Origin: Polyangiaceae bacterium
GTDB lineage: Bacteria; Myxococcota_A; Polyangia; Polyangiales; Polyangiaceae
Length of the DNA: 64,000 nucleotides
Direction: 5' to 3'
Assembly (NCBI GenBank): GCA_025353725.1
Contig: JANXOF010000037.1
Coordinates: 310,001-374,000 of the forward strand
Shown: positions 1 through 8,714 of the stretch, piece by piece
Numbering within the stretch: position 1 is the first letter of the stretch
Layout of the letters: the number at the start of each line of letters is the position of its first letter
Notes under the pieces: model-generated
Told to the model about the DNA's origin: nothing
The model's input: only the letters and a program-made list of their open reading frames with translations
Database searches by the model: none
Program-made: the position numbers and the translations under genes

Positions 1-486
1 GCTAAAGAGTGTCAAGCGTCGCCGGGATCTAAAATTGAATTCGTGAGGAACGAAACGAAGCGCGATCTCTTTCTCGCCGGTCGCCAAATCGCGCTCGATT
101 GGAAGAGCTTACCGAAGGTTCTCTCCGGAGTGCCGTATGCGCAGTGGCTTACGGCACGCGAGTGGAATACCTGGGTCCACGAGGGGACGTGGGAGACGTA
201 CTTTGCGAAAGCGGATATCCGAGCGATGGAAATGGACGAAACCGAAAGTGCGTTTCGCACCCCTGCTGTAACGGCGATTCCGGGCGCTGGGGAGCGCGTG
301 TTCCAGCTGCTCGTTCGGGAGTGCAACTTTATTTTTGCGTTTGGCCTTCTCGTCATCGGTCTTCGTTTCGTCTTACGTTCCTTACTTGCTATTGCAGGAT
401 GGATTAACGTCGACCCCGATGCCGCGCACGGCGACGAAGATCTCGAGCACGCTCATGAAGGCGTGAGCCCGACGGAGCTCTCGTGA
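1..486 (+). CDS. TRAP transporter small permease (DctQ-like), 5'-truncated by window edge
   Basis: The frame is open from base 1, so the gene begins upstream; the GTG at 43 is probably internal. What is visible is a long hydrophilic stretch of roughly 115 residues and then one membrane segment (starting NFIFAFGLLVIGLRFVL) before a short acidic tail. Small permeases of tripartite ATP-independent periplasmic transporters end in a single helix like this, and the next gene is a clear large permease that starts inside this gene's stop (4-bp overlap). The assignment therefore rests mainly on context. The soluble stretch is longer than the short loop usual before the last helix. The substrate-binding protein is not in the window and would be expected further upstream. 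The substrate cannot be told. Confidence 0.6.
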   Translation, partial: AKECQASPGSKIEFVRNETKRDLFLAGRQIALDWKSLPKVLSGVPYAQWLTAREWNTWVHEGTWETYFAKADIRAMEMDETESAFRTPAVTAIPGAGERVFQLLVRECNFIFAFGLLVIGLRFVLRSLLAIAGWINVDPDAAHGDEDLEHAHEGVSPTELS

Positions 487-2264
487 GCGTCCCAAGCGGT
501 TTGGAAGCGACGGATGCGAAGGCTGCGCGCCTGACGTTCGGCCTTATTGGAGGAGCGGTGCTGCTGCTCAGCGCTACAGGTGGCCTCCTCGTCGGCGTCG
601 TCGCGCTGCTTGCGTTGCTTGGCACTCCCCTTTTCGCGGTGATGGGAGGTGTTTCCGAGCTCGCTTGGCTGACGGACGCGGACCCGAGCCAGCAATTCTT
701 AAGGCGACTCGCGCCCGAGGTTTTTGGTTCGCGCTTCGCGGGATCGCCGATCCTCACGACGATTCCACTCTTCACGTTTGTTGGCTACACGATGGCCGAG
801 TCCAAAACGCCCGAGCGGCTCGTTCGCGCCGCGAACTCTTGGGTCGGTTGGCTACCCGGCGGTCTTGCGATCGTTTGCGTCCTCGCGAGCGCTGTTTTTA
901 CGCTTTTCACCGGCGGAAGCGGCGTCACCATTATTGCCGTCGGCGGACTACTTTTGCCAGCCTTGAAGCAAAAGGGCTATTCCGACAACTTCGCGCTCGG
1001 GCTGGTCACGACGGGCGGGTCGCTAGGGTTGCTCCTGCCGTACGCGCTGCCGCTCCTTGTTTACGCGATGGTGACAGGACTCGACTTTCAGCTCGTTAAC
1101 AAAGCCGTGCTCGCGCCCGGAGGCCTCGTTCTCGCGCTTTTTGTCGGGTACGCCGGGTACATCGGCGTGAAGGAAAAAATTCCGCGTCAGCCCTTTGCCT
1201 TGAAAGAGGCGGCGCTTGCGACCTGGGCCTTTAAATGGGAGCTCGGGGTCTTCGTGTTGCTCGTTCTTGGCATTAAGACGAACATGACGGACATCGATGA
1301 AGCTGCGGCGCTTGTTGCTCTCTACACGCTCGGCATCGAGTGCTTTGTCTACAAGGACCTTTCGTTCAAGAAGGATCTCGTGCGCGTGGCGAAAGGGGCG
1401 ATGGCTCTCGCGGGCGCGGTCATTCTTATTCTTGCGATGGCTAACGCGCTTACGTACTACATCGTAGACAAGCATATTCCAGAGCGTCTCATCGAGGCGA
1501 TGCTCAAGCTGGGACTCGACAAGACCTGGCAGTTCTTGATTGTCATGAACGTTTTCTTGCTCGTCTTGGGCATGGTGATGGATGGATTTAGCGCGATCCT
1601 CGTCGCTATTCCACTCGTGCTTCCCTTTGCGGCACACTTTGGACTCGGACCCTTCCACGTCGCAATTATGTTCGTGTTGAACCTCGAACTCGCGTTCTCG
1701 TGTCCGCCTCTCGGGCTCAATCTTTTCATTTCGAGCTTTCGGTTCAACCGACCCGTTGTGAGCCTTTATCGCCTTGTGCTGCCATTTATTGGCTTGCTTG
1801 CGATAGCGTTGCTCGTCGTGACGTACGTCCCAAGGATTTCGAATGTCCTTGTTCTTGGTGACATCGCAGAATGGCGTGCCAAAGCCGGGAGGGATGGGCG
1901 CACGCCGCGAGAGGCATGGAGACTCGAGTGCGTGCAGCACGATAATTCGAATCCGTTGCCCTGCTCCGCATCGGACAAGGCGGCCTATCCTCAAGGCCGA
2001 ATGCCCGACGCTGCGGAGAAGAAAGTCGACGAGCACGCGGGGTCGCCGGCTTCGATGAGCGAAGAGGACGCCCTTGACGCGCTCATTCAAGGGAGAGACG
2101 GCGGAGTTTTGCCCTCTAAGCCTAGCCCTGAGCTCAGTAGTGACGACCTCGACAATCTCATCATGGGAAAGCGGAAGGACCGTCCGCCGCCGTCACCGAC
2201 GGGGAAGGAGAGCGACGACGAGATCGAAAGGCTCATTCTCGGGAAAGGGAAAGACGCGGGGTAG
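483..2264 (+). CDS. TRAP transporter large permease (DctM-like) with repeat-bearing C-terminal tail
   Basis: The 593-residue protein is the ion-coupled translocation subunit of a TRAP importer in the inner membrane. About 12 hydrophobic segments fill residues 15-450, with the family's GGSGVTIIAVGGLLLP and GLVTTGGSLGLLLPYALP re-entrant signatures near residues 140-190 and a second set near 345-410. GTG 483 overlaps the stop of the small-permease gene, indicating translational coupling. Large permeases usually end near 430 residues; this one carries about 140 extra hydrophilic residues. Three short repeats near 526-541, 552-566 and 577-591 share the pattern DxLxxLIxGkxkD. The tail follows the last helix. 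Its role is unknown; it could be a docking motif. The substrate is not predictable. Confidence 0.85.
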   Translation: MSVPSGLEATDAKAARLTFGLIGGAVLLLSATGGLLVGVVALLALLGTPLFAVMGGVSELAWLTDADPSQQFLRRLAPEVFGSRFAGSPILTTIPLFTFVGYTMAESKTPERLVRAANSWVGWLPGGLAIVCVLASAVFTLFTGGSGVTIIAVGGLLLPALKQKGYSDNFALGLVTTGGSLGLLLPYALPLLVYAMVTGLDFQLVNKAVLAPGGLVLALFVGYAGYIGVKEKIPRQPFALKEAALATWAFKWELGVFVLLVLGIKTNMTDIDEAAALVALYTLGIECFVYKDLSFKKDLVRVAKGAMALAGAVILILAMANALTYYIVDKHIPERLIEAMLKLGLDKTWQFLIVMNVFLLVLGMVMDGFSAILVAIPLVLPFAAHFGLGPFHVAIMFVLNLELAFSCPPLGLNLFISSFRFNRPVVSLYRLVLPFIGLLAIALLVVTYVPRISNVLVLGDIAEWRAKAGRDGRTPREAWRLECVQHDNSNPLPCSASDKAAYPQGRMPDAAEKKVDEHAGSPASMSEEDALDALIQGRDGGVLPSKPSPELSSDDLDNLIMGKRKDRPPPSPTGKESDDEIERLILGKGKDAG

Positions 2265-2328
2265 TTCGCGACCCGTTTGCCCCGGACGGAAAATCGACAA
2301 AGCCATCTGACGGGAGTAAGCGCAAATC

Positions 2329-3357
2329 ATGCGTTTTCATTCGCTCCTCGCCGCTGCGCTCTTGGTCGGTATGATACCCGCTTGGGCGTGGTTTGCACCG
2401 TCCTCGGCCACTGCGCGCGCTGAGACGGCATCGTCGCACCTCAGGCGAGGCGACGCCGTCGTGGCCCCGCGCGGCGGGAACTTGCCGAGGCCGAACGACG
2501 CCGAAAGATTTCGGATCGACGACGCAGCCACGGAGTCTGTGAAGCCTGCTGACCCTCACGGTTTCCGACTTGCGGCCTCGCTGAGCACGATGCGCGCGAG
2601 TCCTAGTGGCGCGAAGCTGCTCGCCTTACTTCACAGAGCATCGGACCACTTCAAGGTACAGATCGGTGCCTCGCTCGCTGCGGAGGCGGATTGGCTACTT
2701 GTTTACGGGCCGCGTGTTGCCTTCCCAGGGCCAAACGCGTGCGTCGTAAAGCATCATCTCCCCGAACGTGTGCTCGCGACCCTGATCGCCGAACGTGGAT
2801 TCGAGCCGTGGGATGTTGGACCGCCCGCGGTGGGCGGCAGTTCGGGAGCCACCAGCGGCGATCTCTACGGCGCAAGGGAGGTACTGCTGCGACCTCAGCC
2901 GGGCTTACTCGCGTTCGTCCCCGCGGGCCGCGCCCGTGAATTCGTGCCTGTTCTCGCTCGGGCACTCGAGACCGGGTTGAAGCCGGACGAACTCGCTCGA
3001 GTCTTCGTGGCTCAGCCGTGGAAGGTCGCTGGGGCTTTGGCGGCCGACTTCGCAGGAGTTACGCTCTCGGTAACGGCGTCGCCCGACGGTGGACTCGACG
3101 TAAGCGCCCACGCTACCTGCGCGAAACCTAGCTCATGTGCCGAGGCGGTCACGACGCTCGCCGGCGCCGTTCGCCGCGCTAACACGTTCCTTGTTCGCCT
3201 TGCGACCGGCAACGTGCTTGGCGGTCTGGCGCTGCATACAGCGAATGGGAAGGCGACGGCGACGCTGCACGCCACGCCGGAACAGGTCGACGCATCGCTG
3301 AGCGCGATCGACGCAGCCCTGGACCCTTCGACTGCCGGCCAGAGTCCTGAGCCTTAA
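2329..3357 (+). CDS. Hypothetical exported protein
   Basis: I do not recognise this 342-residue protein. It begins with a short basic start and a hydrophobic stretch (LLAAALLVGMIPAWAWF) followed by ATARAE, a likely signal peptide cleaved near residue 31, so it should be periplasmic or surface-exposed. The mature part is soluble, Ala/Leu/Gly-rich, with a few cysteines (a CAKPSSC segment near residue 264). No lipobox or membrane anchor is evident. It lies 64 bp after the TRAP permease gene on the same strand and could be co-transcribed. Its stop is only 3 bp from the stop of the convergent MATE gene. Confidence 0.7.
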   Translation: MRFHSLLAAALLVGMIPAWAWFAPSSATARAETASSHLRRGDAVVAPRGGNLPRPNDAERFRIDDAATESVKPADPHGFRLAASLSTMRASPSGAKLLALLHRASDHFKVQIGASLAAEADWLLVYGPRVAFPGPNACVVKHHLPERVLATLIAERGFEPWDVGPPAVGGSSGATSGDLYGAREVLLRPQPGLLAFVPAGRAREFVPVLARALETGLKPDELARVFVAQPWKVAGALAADFAGVTLSVTASPDGGLDVSAHATCAKPSSCAEAVTTLAGAVRRANTFLVRLATGNVLGGLALHTANGKATATLHATPEQVDASLSAIDAALDPSTAGQSPEP

Positions 3358-3360
3358 GCG

Positions 3361-4779
3361 TTAGAGAACGATCTTTTTCCAGGAGCCGCCGCGAAACTTC
3401 AGCGACATCACGGCCGCGGCACCTATCGCGTAGACGACGGCTCCGACCCACATCCCGGTAAGACCGTTTTGCGTCGTGACGCCGAGCACCCATGCGACCG
3501 GAACGAGCAGCAGGAAAACGAGGCAAAATTGAGCTGCGGCGACGAACTTCGTGTCGCCAGCACCGAAGAGAGCCTCGCTCAGAATCATGGCGACCGCGAT
3601 GATCGGGGTTACCCACGCCATCATTTTCATCGGCATGAGAGCGGCCGTACGGACGGCCTCGGAGTGCGAAATGAGGTGAACGATTTGTTCAGGGAAAACG
3701 ACGCCTTCGAGGAACCCGACGACTCCGAACACGACGAGGCCAAGGCGAACGCTCGCCCAGCCAAACCCGGACGCGACCTCCGGCCGTTTCGCGGCGAGCG
3801 ACTGCGCGACGAGGGTAGCGGTGGCGGTGCCAAATCCGAGGCACGCGGTGAACGTGAGCTTTAGAATCTCAACAATATCCGTAGTCGCGGCACCGTTGAC
3901 CGATTCGCGCTCGCCCGTTGACCCGAGCGCCGCTGCGGCATCCAGTCGCCCTGCGACTTTCGCGAAAAGGCCGAAACCCACCATCATCACGATGGTCGCG
4001 AGCGCCGCGGGAATCGAGAGCTTGAGAATGTCCCACGTCAGGCTCCGCGAGAGATTGCTCCACCGAACGGGTTGGAATTTCGAGCGCTCGCGTGAGGCGT
4101 AGAAGATCATGATCCCGAGTCCGATCCAAGTCGCTACAAAAGCGGCAAACCCCGCGCCCGGCGCGCCCATCGCTCGGATCCCAAGCGCCGGATTGCCAAA
4201 GATGAAGAGCCAACAAAAGAGGATGTTGAACACGTTCATCACGAGCGCCGACACAAGGTGCACCCACGTTTTTCCGATGCCGTCGAAAAACGCTTTGAGC
4301 GCCATCGTCATTCCCATCGACACGACTCCGAGAAGCCGCCACGTGGAGTACGAGTATGCAATCGCGTGCGCTTGTGGCACTGGCAGCATCACGCGAAGCA
4401 AACTATCGATCGTGAGGAATCCGACGACGCTTAGCGCGACGCCCGCGATTAGACAGAAGAACGCGGCATTCGCGAGCACGGCTCCTGCGGCTTCGTAGCG
4501 ACGTTCGGCGAAACGGCGCGCGGTGAAAGCTTGCGTGCCGACACTTATGGCGCTGAGGGATCCGCCGAACAGCCACACGATGAGCAGCGAGGGAAGCAGC
4601 GCCGCTTGCGCGTTTGAGTCTTCGGGGTGCGGCAAACGCGAGAAGAAAAAAACGTCAATCTCGTTCACGAGGCTCTGCGAGAGCATCGCGATGACCGTCG
4701 GCATCGCAAGCCGCAAGATCGTCCTGTAGGGAGGGCCCGAAATGAGCTCCAAGTTGACGTCGCCCGTCGCAGTCGCCAT
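3361..4779 (-). CDS. MATE family efflux transporter
   Basis: This inner-membrane exporter is of the multidrug and toxic compound extrusion type, using a sodium or proton gradient. The reading frame continues upstream to 5043, but that part is basic, non-conserved and would overlap the divergent lipoprotein gene. The ATG at 4779 gives a 472-residue protein starting MATATGDVNLELISGPPY, which fits MATE N-termini. Typical features are LAMPTVIAMLSQSLVNEIDVFF near residue 20 and about 12 membrane segments in two similar halves, the second starting near LKLSIPAALATIVMMVGFG. The loop at about 265-290 is somewhat longer than usual. The substrate cannot be inferred. Confidence 0.88.
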   Translation of the reverse strand: MATATGDVNLELISGPPYRTILRLAMPTVIAMLSQSLVNEIDVFFFSRLPHPEDSNAQAALLPSLLIVWLFGGSLSAISVGTQAFTARRFAERRYEAAGAVLANAAFFCLIAGVALSVVGFLTIDSLLRVMLPVPQAHAIAYSYSTWRLLGVVSMGMTMALKAFFDGIGKTWVHLVSALVMNVFNILFCWLFIFGNPALGIRAMGAPGAGFAAFVATWIGLGIMIFYASRERSKFQPVRWSNLSRSLTWDILKLSIPAALATIVMMVGFGLFAKVAGRLDAAAALGSTGERESVNGAATTDIVEILKLTFTACLGFGTATATLVAQSLAAKRPEVASGFGWASVRLGLVVFGVVGFLEGVVFPEQIVHLISHSEAVRTAALMPMKMMAWVTPIIAVAMILSEALFGAGDTKFVAAAQFCLVFLLLVPVAWVLGVTTQNGLTGMWVGAVVYAIGAAAVMSLKFRGGSWKKIVL

Positions 4780-4907
4780 CGAAGCTTTGGAGTGAGTAGG
4801 CGACGCAGCGGCCCATGGCAAGCACTCGCGTGCCCACGGCACGTGTCGTTCGCTTGCAATTCGCTGGGAAAGCGCGGCGTGATGAGCTTTAAACGCTTCG
4901 AGGCTCG

Positions 4908-5807
4908 ATGAGAAATAGGCTTGCTGTTCGTTTTTTCTTGGGTTCCGCTTTCTCCGGCGCCGCTTTTCGCGGTTCGGCTTTTCGAGTGCCCGGTTTTTTA
5001 GTGCCGAGCGCGGCGGTGGCGCTTGTGGCCGTCGTCGGAGCACTCTCGGGGTGCGTGGTCACCAAGCGCGAACACGATGCGCTCGACGCGAAGACGGGCG
5101 AAGTCGCGAAAGAGGCTGCGCAGGCACGTGCCGACGTTGTTGCGCTCCGTGCCGAGCTCGAGGCGACACGGCAGCGCCTTGATAATGCGCTTCGCGCGAA
5201 CGCGGACTCGAGCGGCGACACGCTGGCGTCCAAGCATCGCATCAACGACCTCGCCGGACGAGTCGAGGAGGTCAGTCATGGTGTCGACGAACTTCGACGT
5301 GACGTAGGCGCGTCGCGCACCGAACTTTACGCGAGGCTTGACGAGGTGAAGCGAGCGCAACAGGCGCCGGTCGCGGCTAACCCTACCCCCATCGCTGCGC
5401 CAGCGGACAAGGCTGCACATTACAAGCAGCTCGAAGAGGCCTTTGCAAAGAGCGATTGGGCCGTCGTGCGCGCGCTCGGCCCGGAGTACGTCAACCGCTA
5501 CCCGGCCGATGAAAAGGCCGACGAGGCTATTTTTTACGTAGGCACAGCCGATCTCCGCGACGGTCGCCCGAGCTCTGCGCTCGGGCACTACAATCGACTA
5601 CTTAAGCTCTTCCCACGTTCAAACGTTCTCGACCGAACGCTTTACGCGATCGGTGACGCGTACCTTCTCATGCACGATTGCGTGAACGCCAAGGTCGCCT
5701 ACGACGCCTGCGAGAAACGGTTTGCTAAAGACAAGATTGGCCTCGATGCCAAAGCGAAAATCGATCAAATCGGTAAGAGTTCGCCCGGGTTGTGCGCGCC
5801 GCAGTAA
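4908..5807 (+). CDS. Lipoprotein with coiled coil and TPR-like domain (CpoB/YbgF-like)
   Basis: The 299-residue protein starts with an unusually long signal region that contains a short internal repeat (SGAAFRGSAFRVPGF). The lipobox is LSGC, with the lipidated Cys near residue 48. Residues 52-150 are predicted coiled coil, rich in Ala/Glu/Arg heptads. After an Ala/Pro linker, residues 170-290 look like tetratricopeptide repeats (EEAFAKSDWAVVRALG, ADEAIFYVGTADLRDG, DRTLYAIGDAYLLM). CpoB/YbgF proteins have this coiled-coil plus TPR layout and coordinate outer-membrane constriction with peptidoglycan synthesis. No tol-pal genes are nearby, so the role is inferred from architecture only. Confidence 0.65.
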   Translation: MRNRLAVRFFLGSAFSGAAFRGSAFRVPGFLVPSAAVALVAVVGALSGCVVTKREHDALDAKTGEVAKEAAQARADVVALRAELEATRQRLDNALRANADSSGDTLASKHRINDLAGRVEEVSHGVDELRRDVGASRTELYARLDEVKRAQQAPVAANPTPIAAPADKAAHYKQLEEAFAKSDWAVVRALGPEYVNRYPADEKADEAIFYVGTADLRDGRPSSALGHYNRLLKLFPRSNVLDRTLYAIGDAYLLMHDCVNAKVAYDACEKRFAKDKIGLDAKAKIDQIGKSSPGLCAPQ

Positions 5808-5839
5808 CTTCGCTGTCACCGTAATTCTCGCGGGCGTTG

Positions 5840-8599
5840 CTACTCTCGCGGGACTTCAGCGCCGCTCGGTGATTCGCCGTGGCTTGGAACGCGTCCGCTT
5901 CGGATGCGTGAGCCTCGGTCGATGACCGCTCCTGACACTAAGCCTAGGCGCGAGAGCGCGCGGCGTGCGTCGGACGAGTCGGGGTGGGTCGTGAGCCATT
6001 CTTCGAGCACAGACCGCGCCTCACGTTTTCGTCCCGCGTGGTCGAGCACGCTCGCGAGAAAGAGTCTTGGCTCCACGCCAGTGTCGTGAAGGGCCCAAGC
6101 TTCGGCGGCGCGCCGAGTCTCGCGTGCGTCGCCTGCCCCGCGAGCCGCGGTTGCCCAAGCGCGTAGCGCACGAGGGTCCGTGCCATGCTCGCGAGCCATG
6201 TGCCGCGCACTTGTCAGTCCTGCGCTGGATTCGCCTTCGTGGTCGGTTGACCGAACGCTTGCCTGAACGAGGAGTGAGTTCGGTCTTTTCAAGGCCGTGA
6301 CAGCGTCGCCCGCACGAGTCCCGCCGCCGCGTGAATCTTGTTTTTCGTTCGTACGAGCTTCTTCGACGACGAGCGTCGCCGTCTTCGCGATGAGGTCACT
6401 TTCCGTAACGCTCGCAGCGGTTCGCTCTGTTTTTGAAGATACTGCGAGAGTGACGATTTCCGTCGGTCGTTCCGCGAACGCTCGCGCCTCAGCGATAGCC
6501 GCGGGTGCGGTCGCACTCGGGTGAGTCTGTTTGAGGCTTGCGGTCGCGATGACGGCAAGGGACGCGATACAGGCCGCACTTACGAAAATCCGCGCACGCG
6601 CTTGCCTGCGATCTCGTGCGACCATCGCGGACTCGAGGGCTTCTCGCATCGCACGAGCGGACGGAAATCGACTCTCTTTCGCCTTTTGGAGGGCCTTCAT
6701 GATGACCCCCTCGAGCTCACCCGGAATGAACGCAGTCGGCGCGCGCGTTCGCGGCCGCTCGGCCTCCTCTCGGAGCTGCTTGCCCATCACGACGACGGGG
6801 GAGCCCTCGAACGGAAGCGTTCCCGTCACCAACTCATAAAGCACGCATCCGAGGGCGTAAAGGTCGCAACGGGCGTCGACCGTTTCGCCCGCGACTTGTT
6901 CGGGAGCCATGTATTCTGGTGTCCCAAAGACCGCGAAACCCTTCTGTTTTTGTTCGCCTTCGCCCGTGTCTGCGAGGGCCATAGCGACGCCGAAGTCGAG
7001 CAGCTTTAGCTCACCATCCGTCGTCAGAAACAAGTTTTGAGGCTTGAGATCGCGATGCACGACGCCGGCGTCGTGCGCCGCTTCGAGCGCGCGGGTCGCT
7101 TGGATGGCGAGCCTGACCGATTCCCGCCATCCCAAGCCTTTTTCGGCGTGAACGTCGAGCGTCTTCCCCGACAAGAGCTCCATGACGAGGAATACGCGCC
7201 CGTCGAGCGATTTTCCGAAATCGTGCAGCTGCACGAGATTCGGATGCGAGAGCTTAGCGACCGCGCGCGCTTCTTTTCGGAATCGGTCGACCGCATCGTG
7301 GGCCGCGGCGTGCGCGGACGTGAGTACTTTCACCGCGTAGCGTCGACCGAGCTCGATGTGCTCGGCCTCGAAGACTTCGCCACTCGCGCCTTCTCCAATC
7401 TTTCGGAGCATGCGATAGTTCGTTCCCGCAAGGATCGCGGGATCTTGTGCCATATGAGCCGCGTGCGCCTCTAACAGGCCGTTCGACGGAGACGTCTCGT
7501 GCTCCTTGCGTAGTTCGCGCGCTTGCTTAAGAAGCTTCGCAAAGTCGGCGCGTGAGCGTGCCGGCTCATGCGGCCACAACGTCTTCATGAGCACTCCGAC
7601 GCGAGCGCGGACGCTGCGTTCGCCGCTCTTGCCGGCGGGAGCTTGAGCAAGGACGCGCGCGAGCTCGGTCGAAGCGGTCGCTGCGTTGACGTAACGCTGG
7701 TCTGGGTCGTTCGCGCACAGCTTTTGGATGATGGCGTCGAGTTCGACGGGAATTCCGCGAATGGGCGCAAGGAGCGGGATGTCGAAATCACCCGCGGCGA
7801 CGTCTTCCAAATGTTTCTGAGGCTCGCCTGAGAGCAAACGCTTCCCCGCGCAAAGCTCCCAAAGCATCACGCCGATGGCGTAAACGTCGATGCGCCCGTC
7901 GCCCACTTGTTGGCGCGCGACCTCGGGGGCGACGTAGCCCGGCTTGGCGAAGACGACACCGGCTACCGTGTGGCAGCGACGGTTGTGGCCACGTGCCGTG
8001 CCAAAGTCGATGAGCTTCACCTCCCCCGCAAAGCCAATCATTACGTTTTGCGGAGAAAGGTCGCGGTGAACAATGCCGAGCGGCGTGCCGTCCGCCCCCG
8101 CGCGTTCGTGAACGTGCGCGAGGGCCATCCCCATCTCGATCGTGAGCGCACACGCTTCGGGCCAACCGATGCGCGCGCCGACTTGAACTGCGCGGCTTCG
8201 GACGTCCGCGAGCGAGCGACCTTCGACGTGTTCGACGATCGTGTACGGTTCGCCATTCTCATCGGTCGACGCTTCAAGGACCTGCGCCACTCCGGGATGG
8301 TTGAGCTGCGATTGAACGCGTGCTTCGTCTAGAAAGCGCGCGAGAAACGACCCGTCGTGGATGTGATCGCGGCGAACGGTTTTGACGACGATCGGGCGTT
8401 CAGCCCCCTCGATGCCCGTCGTGGCCGCGAGATAAACTTCGCCCATCCCGCCGCGTGCGAGCAGTTTGAGCAAAAGCAGTCTTCCGAACGTTCGCGGAAG
8501 CGCGAGCGTTAGTGCCTCGGACGACAATCCGCTCCCAGCGGACGTCGTCCGTGTCGCCTGATCCATCACGCTCGCGGGAGCTCGGTCGGCTTCGCCCAT
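5840..8599 (-). CDS. Tandem-domain Ser/Thr protein kinase with one membrane helix and TPR-like C-terminus
   Basis: The first ATG is at 8749, but the ATG at 8599 is preferred because it clears the divergent carB start; it gives 919 residues. Kinase domain 1 (about 40-320) has the P-loop ARGGMGEVY, Lys73, HRDLSPQN (178-185) and DFG (198-200). Kinase domain 2 (about 395-660) has GEGASGEVF, Lys424, HRDLKPQN (515-522), DFG (535-537) and GTPEYMAPE (559-567). Both keep the catalytic residues. Domain 1's activation segment is atypical, with AKPGYVAPE. A single membrane helix (about 671-689) follows, then a region with Ala-rich helical repeats that is presumably periplasmic. Two kinase domains in one receptor-type chain is uncommon and allows cross-phosphorylation. 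The signal sensed is unknown. Confidence 0.9.
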   Translation of the reverse strand: MGEADRAPASVMDQATRTTSAGSGLSSEALTLALPRTFGRLLLLKLLARGGMGEVYLAATTGIEGAERPIVVKTVRRDHIHDGSFLARFLDEARVQSQLNHPGVAQVLEASTDENGEPYTIVEHVEGRSLADVRSRAVQVGARIGWPEACALTIEMGMALAHVHERAGADGTPLGIVHRDLSPQNVMIGFAGEVKLIDFGTARGHNRRCHTVAGVVFAKPGYVAPEVARQQVGDGRIDVYAIGVMLWELCAGKRLLSGEPQKHLEDVAAGDFDIPLLAPIRGIPVELDAIIQKLCANDPDQRYVNAATASTELARVLAQAPAGKSGERSVRARVGVLMKTLWPHEPARSRADFAKLLKQARELRKEHETSPSNGLLEAHAAHMAQDPAILAGTNYRMLRKIGEGASGEVFEAEHIELGRRYAVKVLTSAHAAAHDAVDRFRKEARAVAKLSHPNLVQLHDFGKSLDGRVFLVMELLSGKTLDVHAEKGLGWRESVRLAIQATRALEAAHDAGVVHRDLKPQNLFLTTDGELKLLDFGVAMALADTGEGEQKQKGFAVFGTPEYMAPEQVAGETVDARCDLYALGCVLYELVTGTLPFEGSPVVVMGKQLREEAERPRTRAPTAFIPGELEGVIMKALQKAKESRFPSARAMREALESAMVARDRRQARARIFVSAACIASLAVIATASLKQTHPSATAPAAIAEARAFAERPTEIVTLAVSSKTERTAASVTESDLIAKTATLVVEEARTNEKQDSRGGGTRAGDAVTALKRPNSLLVQASVRSTDHEGESSAGLTSARHMAREHGTDPRALRAWATAARGAGDARETRRAAEAWALHDTGVEPRLFLASVLDHAGRKREARSVLEEWLTTHPDSSDARRALSRLGLVSGAVIDRGSRIRSGRVPSHGESPSGAEVPRE

Positions 8600-8714
8600 G
8601 TTGATGGAATAAAGATGGACGAAAGCGAGGGCCAAGTTTCGGGCCTGCGGGCCGTGGGTAGGCTCTTCGCGCTGCCTCTTCCGCTCCGCCGCGAGCCCTG
8701 CTAACTCGCGCCTC

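Noticed and set aside
1023-2090. A 355-codon open frame antisense to DctM
   Set aside because: The sense protein has clear TRAP signatures. The antisense translation is charged and featureless.
4780-5043. N-terminal extension of the MATE protein
   Set aside because: It is basic and non-conserved, and overlaps the divergent lipoprotein gene. The family N-terminus begins at ATG 4779.
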